64,000 nucleotides of DNA from Rhipicephalus microplus (lineage: Eukaryota; Arthropoda; Arachnida; Ixodida; Ixodidae): the NCBI RefSeq assembly GCF_043290135.1, contig NC_134707.1, positions 140,121,319-140,185,318 of the forward strand, read 5' to 3'. Below are positions 37,601 through 50,739 of this stretch, in pieces. The notes under the pieces are model-generated. The model ran no database searches. It was not told the origin of the DNA and worked only from the letters and a program-made list of their open reading frames with translations. Numbering within the stretch: position 1 is the stretch's first letter; each line of letters opens with the position of its first letter. Both the position numbers and the translations under genes were made by a program.

Positions 37601-39550
37601 TGTAGTTGTGGAGTATATAGTTGTGATGTTTCAAGTTGTGGAGTTTCTAGTTGCGGAGTTTCTAGTTGCAGAGTTTCTAGTTCCGGAGTTTTCTAGTTGT
37701 GGAGTTTCTAGTTGCGGAGTTTCTAGTTGTGGAGCTTCAAGTTGTGGAGTTTCTCGTTGTGGAGTTTCTAGTTGTGGAGTTTGTAGTTGTGGAGTATCTA
37801 GTTGTGGACTTTCAAGTTGTGGAGTTTCTAGTTGTGGAGTTTCTAGTTGCGGAGTTTTCTAGTTGGGGAGTCTGTAGTTGTGGAGTTTCTAGTTGTGGAA
37901 TTTGTAATTGTGGAGTCTCTAGTTGCGGAGTAAGTTTCTAGTTGCGGAGTTTCTGGTTGTGGAGTTTCTAGTTGCAGAGTAAGTAGTTGTGGGGTTTCTA
38001 GTTGCGGAGTTTCTGGCTGTGGATTTTCTAGTTGCGGAGTTTCTAGTTGTGGAGATTCTAGTTGTGAGGTTCGTAGCTTTGGAGATTCTAGTGGTGGAGT
38101 CTCTAGTTGTGCAGTCTCTAGTTGTGGAGTCTGTAGTTGTGGAGTTTCTAGTTGCGGAGTTTGAAGTTGTGGAGTTTCTAGCTGTGGAGTTTCTAGTTGC
38201 AGGGTTTCTAGTTGCGGAGTTTTCTAGTTGTGGAGTTTCTAGTTGCGGAGTTTCTAGTTGCGGAGTTTCAAGTTGTGGAGTTTCTTGTGTTGGAGTTTCA
38301 AGTTGTGCAATTAATAGGTGTGGAGTTTCTAGATGTGGAGTTTCTGGTTTTCGGGTTTCTAGTTAGGGAGTTTCTAGTAGTGGAGTTTCTAGTTGTGGAG
38401 CTTTTAGTTGAGGAGTCTCTAGTTGTTGAGTCTCTAGTTGTTGAGTCTCTAGTTGTGGAAGTTCTAGTTGTGGAGTTTCTAGTTGCGGAGTTTCTAGTTG
38501 CAGAGTTTCTAGTTGCGGAGTTTTCTAGTTGTGGATTTTGTAGTTGTGGGGTATATAGTTGTGGTGTTGCAAGTTGTGGAGTTTCTAGTTGCGGAGTTTC
38601 TAGTTGCAGAGTTTCTAGTTCCGGAGTTTTCTAGTTGTGGAGTTTCTAGTTGCGGAGTTTCTAGTTGTGGAGCTTCAAGTTGTGGAGTTTCTCGTTGTGG
38701 AGTTTCTAGTTGTGGAGATTGTAATTGTGGAGTATCTAGTTGTGGACTTTCAAGTTGTGGAGTTTCTAGTTGTAGAGTTTCTAGTTGCGCAGTTTTCTAG
38801 TTGGGGAGTCTGTAGTTGCGGAGTTTCTGGTTGTGGAGTTTCTAGTTGCGGAGTCAGTAGTTGTGGGGTTTCTAGTTGTGGAGTTTCTAGTTGTGGATTT
38901 TCTAGCTGTGGAGTTTCTATTTGCGGAGTTTCTAGTTGCAGAGTTTCTAGTTGTGGATTTTCTAGCTGTGGAATTTCTGGTTGCAGAGTTTTTAGTTGCG
39001 GTGTTTCTAGTTGTGGAGTTTCTAGTTGCTGAGTTTCTAGTTGCCGAGTTCTTTAGTTGCGAAGTCTCAAGTTGTAGAGTTTCTAGCTGTGGAGTTTCTA
39101 GTTGCGGAGTTTCTAGTTGTGGAGTTTCTAGTTGTGGAGTTTTTAGTTGTGGAGTCTCTAGTTGTGGAGTTTCTAGTTGTGGAGTGTCTACTTGTGGAGT
39201 TTCTAGTTGTGGAGTTTCTGTTTGTAGTTTTTAGTTTTGGAGTTTGTAGTTGTAGATTTTCTAGATGCAGAGTTCCTAGTTTTGGAGTATCTAGTTAAGG
39301 AGTCTCTAATTGTGCAGTCTCTAGTTTTGGAGTCTCTAGTTGTGGAGTTTCTGGTTGTGGAGTTTATAAATGTGGAATTTCTAGCTGTGGAGATTCTAGT
39401 TGCGGAGTTTCTAGTTGCAGAGTTTCTAGTTGTGGAGTTTCTAGTTGTAGAGTTTTAGTTGTGGAGTTTAAAGTTGTGGAATTTATAGGTGTGGAGTTTC
39501 TAGTTGTGGAGTTTCTAGTTTTCCAGTTTCTAGTTACGGAGTTTCTAGTT
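31691..39550 (+). repeat. 7.8-kb higher-order unit, copy 2
   Basis: This is the tandem second copy of the unit to its left, in the same orientation. From about 26.7 kb to 31.6 kb the two keep a single offset of 7,856 bases across nearly 5 kb. The differences I saw are isolated substitutions, such as gtttcttgttcgg at 27976 against gtttcatgttcgg at 35832. That implies a recent duplication by array standards. After about 39550 the sequence leaves this unit. Confidence 0.82.
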
Positions 39551-40899
39551 GTGGAGTTTCTAGTTGTGGAGTTTCTAGTGTTGGAGCTTTAATTGAGGAG
39601 TCTCTAGTTGTTGAGTTTCTAGTTGTGGAGGTTCTAGTTGTGGAGTTTCTAGTTGCGGAGTTTCTGGCTGTGGAGTTTCTAGTTGCGGAGTTTCTAGTTG
39701 CGAAGTCTCAAGTTGTGGAGTTTCTAGTTGTGGTGTTTCTAGTTGTGGAGCTTCTAGTTGTGGGGTTCGTTGTTGTGGGGTTCGTAGTTGTGGAGTTTCT
39801 AGTTGCGGAGTTTCTCGTTGTGAAGTCTAAAGTTGTGGAGTTTCTAGTTGTGGAGTTTCTAGTTGTGGAGCTTCTAGTTGTGGGGTTCGTAGTTGTGGGG
39901 TTCGTAGTTGTGGAGTTTCTAGTTGCGGAGTTTCTCGTTGTGAAGTTTCTAGTTGTGGAGTTTCTAGTTGTGGAGTTTCTAGTAGTTGAGTTTCTAGTTG
40001 CCGAGTTTCTAGTTGCGAAGTCTCAAGTCGTGGAGTTTTTAGCTGTGGAGTTTCTAGTTGCAGAGCTTCTAGTTGCGGAGTTTCTAGTTGCGGAGTTTCT
40101 AGTTGGGGAGTTTCCAGTTGGGGAGTTTCTACTTGGGTTTATAGTTGTGGAATTTCTAGTTGCAGAGTTTCGAGTTGCGGAGTTTCAAGTTGTGGAGTTT
40201 CTAGTTGCGGAGTTTCTAGTTGCGGAGTCTCTAGTTGTGCAGTCTCTAGTTGTTGAGTTTCTAGTTGTGAAGTTTATAGTTGAGGGGTTTCTAGCTGTGG
40301 AGTTTCTAGTTGCGGAGTTTCTATTTGCAGAGTTTCTAGTTGCGGAGTTTTTAGCTGCAGAGTTTCTAGTTGTGGAGTTTCTAGTTGTGGAGTTTCTAGA
40401 TGTGGAGTTTTAGTTGTGCGTTTCCAGTTGAGGAATTCATAGGTGTGAAGTTTGTAGTTGTTGAGTTTCTAGTTATCGGGTTTCTAGTTGCAGAATTTTT
40501 AGTGGTGGAGTGTCTAGTTGTGGAGCTTTTATTTGAAGAGTCTCTAGTTGTTGAGTCTCTAGCTGTGGAAATTCTAGTTGTGGAGTTTCTAGTTTAAGAG
40601 TTTGTTGTTGCGGAGTTTCTAGATTGTGTTTTTCTAGTTGTAGAGTTTCTGGCTGTGGAGTTTCCAGTTGCAGAGTTTCTAGTTGTGGAGTTTCTAGTTG
40701 TGAGGTTTGTAGTTGTGGAGTTTCTAGTGGTAGAGTTTCTAGTTGTGGAATCTCTAGTTGTGGAGTTTCTAGTTGTGGAGTATCTAAATGCGAACTCTCA
40801 AGTTGTGGAGTTTCTAGTTGTGGAGTTTCTAGCTGTGGAGTTTCTAGTTGTTGAGTTTCTAGTTGACGAGTTTCTATTTGCGAAGTCTCAAGTGTTGGA

Positions 40900-43800
40900 G
40901 TTTCTAGCTGTGGAGTTTCTAGTTGCGGAGTTTGTAGTTGCGGAGTTTGTAGTTGAAGAGTTTCTAGTTGTGGAGATTCTATTTGCCGAGTTTCTTGTTG
41001 CGAAGTCTCAAGTTGTGGAGTTTCTAGCTGTGGAGTTTCTAGTTGCGGAGTTTCTAGTCGTGGAGTTTCTAGTTGTGGAGTTTCTAGTTGTGGAATTTGT
41101 AGTTGTGGAGTATCTAGTTGTGGTGTTTCAAGTTGTGGAGTTTCTAGCTGTGGAGTTTCTAGTTGCGGAGTTTCTAGTGGCAGAGTTTCTAGCTGCGGAG
41201 TTTTCTAGTTGCGGAGATTCTAGTGGCGGAGTTTCAAGTTGTGGAGTTTCTAGTTGCGGAGTTACTAGCTATGGAGTTTCTAGTTGCGGAGTCTCTAGTT
41301 GTGCAGTCTCTAATTGTTGAGTTGCTAGTTGTGAAGTTTCTAGTTGTGGGGTTTCTAGCTGTGTAGTTTCTAGTTGCGGAGTTTCTAGTTGCAGAGTTTC
41401 TAGTTGCGGAGTTTCTAGTTGCAGAGATTCTAGTTGTGGAGTTTCTAGTTGGGGGAGTTTCTAGTTGTTGAGTTTCTAGCTGTGGAGTTTCTAGTCGCGG
41501 AGTTTCTGGTTGCAGAGTTTCTAGTTGCGGAGTTTCTAGATGCTGAGTTTCTAGTTGTGGAGTTTCTAGTTGTGGAATTTTAGTTGTGGAGTTTCAAGTT
41601 GTGGAATTTCAAGTTGTGGAATTTATAGGTGTCGAGTTTCTAGTTTTGAGCGTCTAGTTGTGGAGTTTCTAGTTGTAGAGTTCCTAGTTGTGGAGTTTCT
41701 AGTGGTGGAGTTTCTAGTTGCTGAGTTTCTAGTCGCGAAGTCTCAAATTGTGGAGTTTCTAGCTCTGGATTTTGAAGTTGTAGAGTTCCTAGTTGCGGAG
41801 TGTCTAGATGGAAGTTTCTAGTTGTTGAGTTTCTAGTTGACGAGTTTCTATTTGCGAAGTCTCAAGTTGTGGAGTTTCTAGTTGCGGAGTTTGTAGCTGC
41901 AGAGTTTCTAGTTGCAGAGTTTCTAGTTGTGGAGATTCTAGTGTCCGAGTTTCTTGTTGCGAAGTCTCAAGTTGTGGAGTTTCTAGCTGTGGAGTTTCTA
42001 GTTGCGGAGTTTCTAGTTGCGGAGTTTCTAGTTGCGGAGTTTCTAGTTGTGGAGTTTCTAGTTGTGGAATTTGTAGTTGTGGAGTATCGTGTTGTGGTGT
42101 TTCAAGTTGTGGAGTTTCTAGCTGTGGAGTTTCTAGTTGTGGAGTTTCTAGTTGCAGAGTTTCTAGTTGCGGAGTTTTCTAGTTGTGGAGATTCTAGTAG
42201 CGGAGTTTCAAGTTGTGGAGTTTCTAGTTGCGGAGTTACTAGCTGTGGAGTTTGTAGTGGCGGAGTCTCTAGTTGTGCAGTCTCTAGTTGTTGAGTTGCT
42301 AGTTGTGAAGTATATAGTTGTGGGGTTTCTAGCTCTGGAGTTTCTAGTTGCGGAGTTTCTAGTTGCAAAGTTTCTAGTTGCGGAATTTCTAGTTGCAGAG
42401 ATTCTAGTTGTGGAGTTTCTAGCTGTGGAGTTTCTAGTGGTTGAGTTTACAGTTGACGAGTTTCTATTTGCGAAGTCTCGAGTTGTGGAGTTTCTAGCTG
42501 TAAAGTTTCTAGTCAGAGTTTCTAGTTGCGAAGTTTTCTGTTGTGGAGTTTCCAGTTGTGGAAATTCAATCTGTGTAGTTTCTAGTTGTGGAGTCTCAAT
42601 TTTGGAGTTCCAAGTTGTGGAGTCTCTAGTTGTCGAGTTTCTAGTTGTGGAGTGTCTATTTGTGGAGTTTCTAGTTGTGAAGTTTCTAGTTGTGGAGTTT
42701 CTATTTGGAGTTTTTAGTTTTCGAGCTTCTAGTTGTAGATTTTCTATTTGCAGAGTTCCTCATTGTTGGGTTTCTAGTTGTGGAAATTCTAGCTGTGGAG
42801 TTTCTACCTATAAAATCTCTAGTCGAGGAGTTTCTAGTTGTGTAGTTTCTATCTGAGGAGTTTCTAAATGCAAAGTCTCTAGTTGTGCAGTCTCTAGTTG
42901 TGGAGTTTCTAGTTGTGGAGTTTCTAGTTGCGGAGTTTCTAGTTGGGGAGTTTCTACTTGAGTTTATAGTTGTGGATTTTCTAGTTGCAAAGTTTCGATT
43001 TGCAGAGTTTAGAGTTGTGGAGTTTCTAGTTGCGGAGATTCTAGCTGCGGAGTTTCTAGTTGCGGAGCCTCTAGTTGTGCAGCCTCTAGTTGTTGAGTTT
43101 CTAGTTGTGAAGTTTATAGTTGAGGAGTTTCTAGCTGTGGAGTTTCTAGTTGCGGAGTTTCTATTTGCAGAGTTTCTAGTTGCGGAGTTTTTAGCTGCAG
43201 AGTTTCTAGTTGTGGAGTTTCTAGTTGTGTAGTTTCTAGTTGTGGAGTTTTAGTTGTGGCGTTTCCAGTTGAGGAATTTATAGGTGTGGAGTTTGTAGTT
43301 GTTGAGTTTCTAGTTGTCGGGTTTCTAGTTGCAGAATTTCTAGTTGTGGAGTGTCTAGTTGTGGAGCTTTTAGTTGAAGAGTCTCTAGTTGTTGAGTCTC
43401 TAGCTGTGGAAATTCTGGTTGTGGAGTTTCTAGTTGAAGAGTTTGTTGTTGCGGAGTTTCTAGATGGTGTTTTTCTAGTTGTAGAGTTTCTGGCTGTGGA
43501 GTTTAGAGGTGCGGAGTTTCTGGTTGTGGAGTTTCTAGTTGTGAGGTTTGTAGTTGTGGAGTTTCTAGTGGTAGAGTTTCTAGTTGTGGAATCTCTAGTT
43601 GTGGAGTTTCTAGTTGTGGAGTATCTAAATGCGAACTCTCAAGTTGTGGAGTTTCTAGTTGTGGAGTTTCTAGCTGTGGAGTTTTTAGTTGTTGAGTTTC
43701 TAGTTGACGAGTTTCTATTTGCGAAGTCTCAAGTGTTGGAGTTTCTAGCTGTGGAGTTTCTAGTTGCGGAGTTTGTAGTTGCGGAGTTTCTTGTTGCAGA

Positions 43801-46630
43801 GTTTCTAGTTGTGGAGATTCTATTTGCCGAGTTTCTTGTTGCGAAGTCTCAAGTTGTGGAGTTTCTAGCTGTGGAGTTTCTAGTTGCGGAGTTTCTAGTT
43901 TTGGAGTTTCTAGTTGTGGAGTTTCTAGTTTTGGAATTTGTAGTTGTGGAGTATCTAGTTGTGGTGTTTCAAGTTGTGGAGTTTCTAGCTGTGGAGTTTC
44001 TAGTTGCGGAGTTTCTAGTGGCAGAGTTTCTAGCTGCGGAGTTTTCTAGTTGTGGAGATTCTAGTGGCGGAGTTTCAAGTTGTGGAGTTTCAAGTTGCGG
44101 AGTTACTAGCTGTGGAGTTTCTAGTTGCGGAGTCTCTAGTTGTGCAGTCTCTAGTTGTTGAGTTGCTAGTTGTGAAGTTTCTAGTTGTGGGGTTTCTAGC
44201 TGTGTAGTTTCTAGTTGCGGAGTTTCTAGTTGCAGAGTTTCTAGTTGCGGAGTTTCTAGTTGCAGAGATTCTAGTTGTGGAGTTTCTGGTTGGGGAGTTT
44301 CTAGTTGTTGAGTTTCTAGCTGTGGAGTTTCTAGTCGCGGAGTTTCTAGTTGCGGAGTTTCTAGTCGCGGAGTTTCTGGTTGCAGAGTTTCTAGTTACGG
44401 AGTTTCTAGATGCAGAGTTTTTAGTTGTGGAGTTTCTAGTTGTGGAGTTTTAGTTGTGGAGTTTCAAGTTGTGGAATTTCAAGTTGTGGAATTTATAGGT
44501 GTCGAGTTTCTATTTGTTGAGTGTCTAGTTGTGGAGTTTCTAGTTGCGGAGTTTCTAGTTGTGGAGTTTCTACTTGTGGAGTTTCTAGTTGTGGAGTTTT
44601 GAGTTGCGGAGTTTCTGGTGTCGGAGTTTCAGGTTGTGGAGTTTCTAATGGTGGAGTTTGTTAGTGTGGAGTATCTTGTTGTGGAGTTTCAAGTTCAGGA
44701 GTTTTTAGTTGTGGATTTCGAAGTTGTAGAGTTCCTAGTTGTGGAGGTTCTAGTGGTGTAGTTTCTAGTTGTTGAGTTTCTAGTTGCTGAGTTTCTAGTC
44801 GCGAAGTCTCAAATTGTGGAGTTTCTAGCTGTGGATTTTGAAGTTGTAGAGTTCCTAGTTGCGGAGTGTCTAGATGGAAGTTTCTAGTTGTTGAGTTTCT
44901 AGTTGACGAGTTTCTATTTGCGAAGTCTCAAGTTGTGGAGTTTCTAGCTGTGGAGTTTCTAGTTGCGGAGTTTGTAGCTGCAGAGTATCTAGTTGCAGAG
45001 TTTCTAGTTGTGGAGATTCTAGTGTCCGAGTTTCTTGTTGCGAAGTCTCAAGTTGTGGAGTTTCTAGCTGTGGAGTTTCTAGTTGCGGAGTTTCTAGTTG
45101 CAGAGTTTCTAGTTGCGGAGTTTCTAGTTGTGGAGTTTCTAGTTGTGGAATTTGTAGTTGTGGAGTATCGTGTTGTGGTGTTTCAAGTTGTGGAGTTTCT
45201 AGCTGTGGAGTTTCTAGTTGTGGAGTTTCTAGTTGCAGAGTTTCTAGTTGCGGAGTTTTCTAGTTGTGGAGATTCTAGTGGCGGAGTTTCAAGTTGTGGA
45301 GTTTCTAGTTGTGGAGTTTCTAGCTGTAGAGTTTCTAGTGGTTGAGTTTACAGTTGACGAGTTTCTATTTGCGAAATCTCGAGTTGTGGAGTTTCTAGCT
45401 GTGAAGTTTCTAGTTGCAGAGTTTCTAGTTGCGAAGTTTTCAGTTGTGGAGTTTCCAGTTGTGGAAATTCAATCTGTGTAGTTTCTAGTTGTGGAGTCTC
45501 AATTTTGGAGTTCCTAGTTGTGGAGTCTCTAGTTGTCGAGTTTCTAGTTGTGGAGTGTCTATTTGTGGAGTTTCTAGTTGTGAAGTTTCTAGTTGTGGAG
45601 TTTCTAGTTGGAGTTTTTAGTTTTCGAGCATCTAGTTGTAGATTTTCTATTTGCAGAGTTCCTCATTGTTGGGTTTCTAGTTGTGGAATTTCTAGCTGTG
45701 GAGTTTCTACTTATAGAATCTCTAGTCGAGGAGTTTCTAGTTGTGTAGTTTCTATCTGAGGAGTTTCTAAATGCAAAGTCTCTAGTTGTGCAGTCTCTAG
45801 TTGTGGAGTTTCTAGTTGTGGAGTTTCTTCTTGGGGAGTTTCTAGTTGTGAAGTTTCTAGTTGTGGATTTTCTAGTTGCGGAGTTTCTAGTTGCGGAGTT
45901 TCCAGTTGGGGAGTTTCTACTTGAGTTTATAGTTGTGGATTTTCTAGTTGCAATGTTTCGGTTTGCAGAGTTTCAAGTTGTGGAGTTTCTAGTTGCGGAG
46001 ATTCTAGCTGCGGAGTTTCTAGTTGCGGAGTCTCTAGTTGTGCAGCCTCTAGTTGTTGAGTTTCTAGTTGTGAAGTTTATAGTTGAGGGGTTTCTAGCTG
46101 TGGAGTTTCTAGTTGCGGAGTTTCTATTTGCAGAGTTTCTAGTTGCGGAGTTTTTAGCTGCAGAGTTTCTAGTTGTGGAGTTTCTAGTTGTGGAGTTTCT
46201 AGTTGTGGAGTTTTAGTTGTGGCGTTTCCAGTTGAGGAATTTATAGGTGTGGAGTTTGTAGTTGTTGAGTTTCTAGTTGTCGGGTTTCTAGTTGCAGAAT
46301 TTCTAGTTGTGGAGTGTCTAGTTCTGGAGCTTTTAGTTGAAGAGTCTCTAGTTGTTGAGTCTCTAGCTGTGGAAATTCTGGTTGTGGAGTTTCTAGTTGA
46401 AGAGTTTGTTGTTGCGGAGTTTCTAGATGGTGCTTTTCTAGTTGTAGAGTTTCTGGCTGTGGAGCTTAGAGGTGCGGAGTTTCTGGTTGTGGAGTTTCTA
46501 GTTGTGAGGTTTGTAGTTGTGGAGTTTCTAGTGGTAGAGTTTCTAGTTGTGGAATCTCTAGTTGTGGAGTTTCTAGTTGTGGAGTATCTAAATGCGAACT
46601 CTCAAGTTGTGGAGTTTCTAGTTGTGGAGT
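40900..46630 (+). repeat. 6.5-kb higher-order unit, copy 1
   Basis: Landmarks at 41320, 42167, 42885 and 43256 correspond to 47799, 48646, 49364 and 49795. The offset is 6,479 up to about 42920 and 6,539 after, because 60 bases are missing here near 42930. From about 44460 to 46620 the sequence follows the class found at 32640-34990. Relative to that class, 180 bases (twelve monomers) are missing near 45310. It also carries the two-base deletion agtcagag for agttgcagag at 42513, shared with 49000. Confidence 0.75.
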
Positions 46631-46634
46631 TTCT

Positions 46635-47365
46635 AGTTGCGGAGTTTCTAGTTGTGGAGCTTCAAGTTGTGGAGTTTCTCGTTGTGGAGTTTCTAGTTGT
46701 GGAGATTGTAATTGTGGAGTATCTAGTTGTGGACTTTCAAGTTGTGGAGTTTCTAGTTGTAGAGTTTCTAGTTGCGCAGTTTTCTAGTTGGGGAGTCTGT
46801 AGTTGCGGAGTTTCTGGTTGTGGAGTTTCTAGTTGCGGAGTCAGTAGTTGTGGGGTTTCTAGTTGTGGAGTTTCTAGTTGTGGATTTTCTAGCTGTGGAG
46901 TTTCTATTTGCGGAGTTTCTAGTTGCAGAGTTTCTAGTTGTGGATTTTCTAGCTGTGGAATTTCCGGTTGCAGAGTTTTTAGTTGCGGTGTTTCTAGTTG
47001 TGGAGTTTCTAGTTGCTGAGTTTCTAGTTGCCGAGTTCTTCAGTTGCGAAGTCTCAAGTTGTAGAGTTTCAAGCTGTGGAGTTTCTAGTTGCGGAGTTTC
47101 TAGTTGTGGAGTTTCTAGTTGTGGAGTTTTTAGTTGTGGAGTCTCTAGTTGTGGAGTTTCTAGTTGTGGAGTGTCTACTTGTGGAGTTTCTAGTTGTGGA
47201 GTTTCTGTTTGTAGTTTTTAGTTTTGGAGTTTGTAGTTGTAGATTTTCTAGATGCAGAGTTCCTAGTTTTGGAGTATCTAGTTAAGGAGTCTCTAATTGT
47301 GCAGTCTCTAGTTTTGGAGTCTCTAGTTGTGGAGTTTCTGGTTGTGGAGTTTATAAATGTGGAAT
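46635..47365 (+). repeat. Mosaic segment matching 38648-39378
   Basis: About 730 bases here match 38.65-39.38 kb at a constant offset of 7,987 (38785 to 46772, 39041 to 47028, 39237 to 47224). They are flanked by other unit classes: the left side follows the 34.9-kb class and the right side the 40.9-kb class. Both junctions lie within ordinary monomers, so the segment was spliced in by exchange or conversion between register-aligned monomers. Confidence 0.72.
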
Positions 47366-47369
47366 TTCT

Positions 47370-50300
47370 AGCTGTGGAGTTTCTAGCTGTGGAGTTTCTA
47401 GTTGCGGAGTTTGTAGTTGCGGAGTTTGTAGTTGAAGAGTTTCTAGTTGTGGAGATTCTATTTGCCGAGTTTCTTGTTGCGAAGTCTCAAGTTGTGGAGT
47501 TTCTAGCTGTGGAGTTTCTAGTTGCGGAGTTTCTAGTCGTGGAGTTTCTAGTTGTGGAGTTTCTAGTTGTGGAATTTGTAGTTGTGGAGTATCTAGTTGT
47601 GGTGTTTCAAGTTGTGGAGTTTCTAGCTGTGGAGTTTCTAGTTGCGGAGTTTCTAGTGGCAGAGTTTCTAGCTGCGGAGTTTTCTAGTTGCGGAGATTCT
47701 AGTGGCGGAGTTTCAAGTTGTGGAGTTTCTAGTTGCGGAGTTACTAGCTATGGAGTTTCTAGTTGCGGAGTCTCTAGTTGTGCAGTCTCTAATTGTTGAG
47801 TTGCTAGTTGTGAAGTTTCTAGTTGTGGGGTTTCTAGCTGTGTAGTTTCTAGTTGCGGAGTTTCTAGTTGCGGAGTTTCTAGTTGCAGAGATTCTAGTTG
47901 TGGAGTTTCTAGTTGGGGAGTTTCTAGTTGTTGAGTTTCTAGCTGTGGAGTTTCTGGTCGCGGAGTTTCTGGTTGCAGAGTTTCTAGTTGCGGAGTTTCT
48001 AGATGCTGAGTTTCTAGTTGTGGAGTTTCTAGTTGTGGAATTTTAGTTGTGGAGTTTCAAGTTGTGGAATTTCAAGTTGTGGAATTTATAGGTGTCGAGT
48101 TTCTAGTTGTTGAGTGTCTAGTTGTGGAGTTTCTAGTTGTAGAGTTCCTAGTTGTGGAGTTTCTAGTGGTGGAGTTTCTAGTTGCTGAGTTTCTAGTCGC
48201 GAAGTCTCAAATTGTGGAGTTTCTAGCTCTGGATTTTGAAGTTGTAGAGTTCCTAGTTGCGGAGTGTCTAAATGGAAGTTTCTAGTTGTTGAGTTTCTAG
48301 TTGACGAGTTTCTATTTGCGAAGTCTCAAGTTGTGGAGTTTCTAGCTGTGGAGTTTCTAGTTGCGGAGTTTGTAGCTGCAGAGTTTCTAGTTGCAGAGTT
48401 TCTAGTTGTGGAGATTCTAGTGTCCGAGTTTCTTGTTGCGAAGTCTCAAGTTGTGGAGTTTCTAGCTGTGGAGTTTCTAGTTGCGGAGTTTCTAGTTGCG
48501 GAGTTTCTAGTTGCGGAGTTTCTAGTTGTGGAGTTTCTAGTTGTGGAATTTGTAGTTGTGGAGTATCGTGTTGTGGTGTTTCAAGTTGTGGAGTTTCTAG
48601 CTGTGGAGTTTCTAGTTGTGGAGTTTCTAGTTGCAGAGTTTCTAGTTGCGGAGTTTTCTAGTTGTGGAGATTCTAGTAGTGGAGTTTCAAGTTGTGGAGT
48701 TTCTAGTTGCGGAGTTACTAGCTGTGGAGTTTGTAGTGGCGGAGTCTCTAGTTGTGCAGTCTCTAGTTGTTGAGTTGCTAGTTGTGAAGTATATAGTTGT
48801 GGGGTTTCTAGCTCTGGAGTTTCTAGTTGCGGAGTTTCTAGTTGCAAAGTTTCCATTTGCGGAATTTCTAGTTGCAGAGATTCTAGTTGTGGAGTTTCTA
48901 GCTGTGGAGTTTCTAGTGGTTGAGTTTACAGTTGACGAGTTTCTATTTGCGAAGTCTCGAGTTGTGGAGTTTCTAGCTGTAAAGTTTCTAGTCAGAGTTT
49001 CTAGTTGCGAAGTTTTCTGTTGTGGAGTTTCCAGTTGTGGAAATTCAATCTGTGTAGTTTCTAGTTGTGGAGTCTCAATTTTGGAGTTCCAAGTTGTGGA
49101 GTCTCTAGTTGTCGAGTTTCTAGTTGTGGAGTGTCTATTTGTGGAGTTTCTAGTTGTGAAGTTTCTAGTTGTGGAGTTTCTAGTTGGAGTTTTTAGTCTT
49201 CGAGCTTCTAGTTGTAGATTTTCTATTTGCAGAGTTCCTCATTGTTGGGTTTCTAGTTGTGGAAATTCTAGCTGTGGAGTTTCTACTTATAAAATCTCTA
49301 GTCGAGGAGTTTCTAGTTGTGTAGTTTCTATCTGAGGAGTTTCTAAATGCAAAGTCTCTAGTTGTGCAGTCTCTAGTTGTGGAGTTTCTAGTTGTGGAGT
49401 TTCTTCTTGGGGAGTTTCTAGTTGTGAAGTTTCTAGTTGTGGATTTTCTAGTTGCGGAGTTTCTAGTTGCGGAGTTTCTAGTTGGGGAGTTTCTACTTGA
49501 GTTTATAGTTGTGGATTTTCTAGTTGCAAAGTTTCGATTTGCAGAGTTTAGAGTTGTGGAGTTTCTAGTTGCGGAGATTCTAGCTGCGGAGTTTCTAGTT
49601 GCGGAGTCTCTAGTTGTGCAGCCTCTAGTTGTTGAGTTTCTAGTTGTGAAGTTTATAGTTGAGGAGTTTCTAGCTGTGGAGTTTCTAGTTGCGGAGTTTC
49701 TATTTGCAGAGTTTCTAGTTGCGGAGTTTTTAGCTGCAGAGTTTCTAGTTGTGGAGTTTCTAGTTGTGGAGTTTCTAGTTGTGGAGTTTTAGTTGTGGCG
49801 TTTCCAGTTGAGGAATTTATAGGTGTGGAGTTTGTAGTTGTTGAGTTTCTAGTTGTCGGGTTTCTAGTTGCAGAATTTCTAGTTGTGGAGTGTCTAGTTG
49901 TGGAGCTTTTAGTTGAAGAGTCTCTAGTTGTTGAGTCTCTAGCTGTGGAAATTCTGGTTGTGGAGTTTCTAGTTGAAGAGTTTGTTGTTGCGGAGTTTCT
50001 AGATGGTGTTTTTCTAGTTGTAGAGTTTCTGGCTGTGGAGTTTAGAGGTGCGGAGTTTCTGGTTGTGGAGTTTCTAGTTGTGAGGTTTGTAGTTGTGGAG
50101 TTTCTGGTGGTAGAGTTTCTAGTTGTGGAATCTCTAGTTGTGGAGTTTCTAGTTGTGGAGTATCTAAATGCGAACTCTCAAGTTGTGGAGTTTCTAGTTG
50201 TGGAGTTTCTAGCTGTGGAGTTTTTAGTTGTTGAGTTTCTAGTTGACGAGTTTCTATTTGCGAAGTCTCAAGTGTTGGAGTTTCTAGCTGTGGAGTTTCT

Positions 50301-50580
50301 AGTTGCGGAGTTTGTAGTTGCGGAGTTTCTAGTTGCAGAGTTTCTAGTTGTGGAGATTCTATTTGCCGAGTTTCTTGTTGCGAAGTCTCAAGTTGTGGAG
50401 TTTCTAGCTGTGGAGTTTCTAGTTGCGGAGTTTCTAGTCGTGGAGTTTCTAGTTGTGGAGTTTCTAGTTTTGGAATTTGTAGTTGTGGAGTATCTAGTTG
50501 TGGTGTTTCAAGTTGTGGAGTTTCTAGCTGTGGAGTTTCTAGTTGCGGAGTTTCTAGTGGCACAGTTTCTAGCTGCGGAG
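47370..50580 (+). repeat. 6.5-kb higher-order unit, partial copy 2
   Basis: This follows 40900-44040 at offsets of 6,479 then 6,539 bases. It shares the variant agtcagag at 49000, and has gtctaaatggaag at 48264 where other copies have gtctagatggaag. It ends near 50580, where different monomers begin. Confidence 0.75.
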
Positions 50581-50739
50581 TTTTCTAGTTGTGGAGATTC
50601 TAGCTGTGGAGTTTCTAGTTGTGGAGTGTCTACTTGTGGAGTTTCTAGTTGTGGAGTATCTAGTTGCGGAGTCACTAATTGTGCAGTCTCTAGTTTTGGA
50701 GTCTCTAGTTGTGGAGTTTCTGGTTGTGGAGTTTATAGT

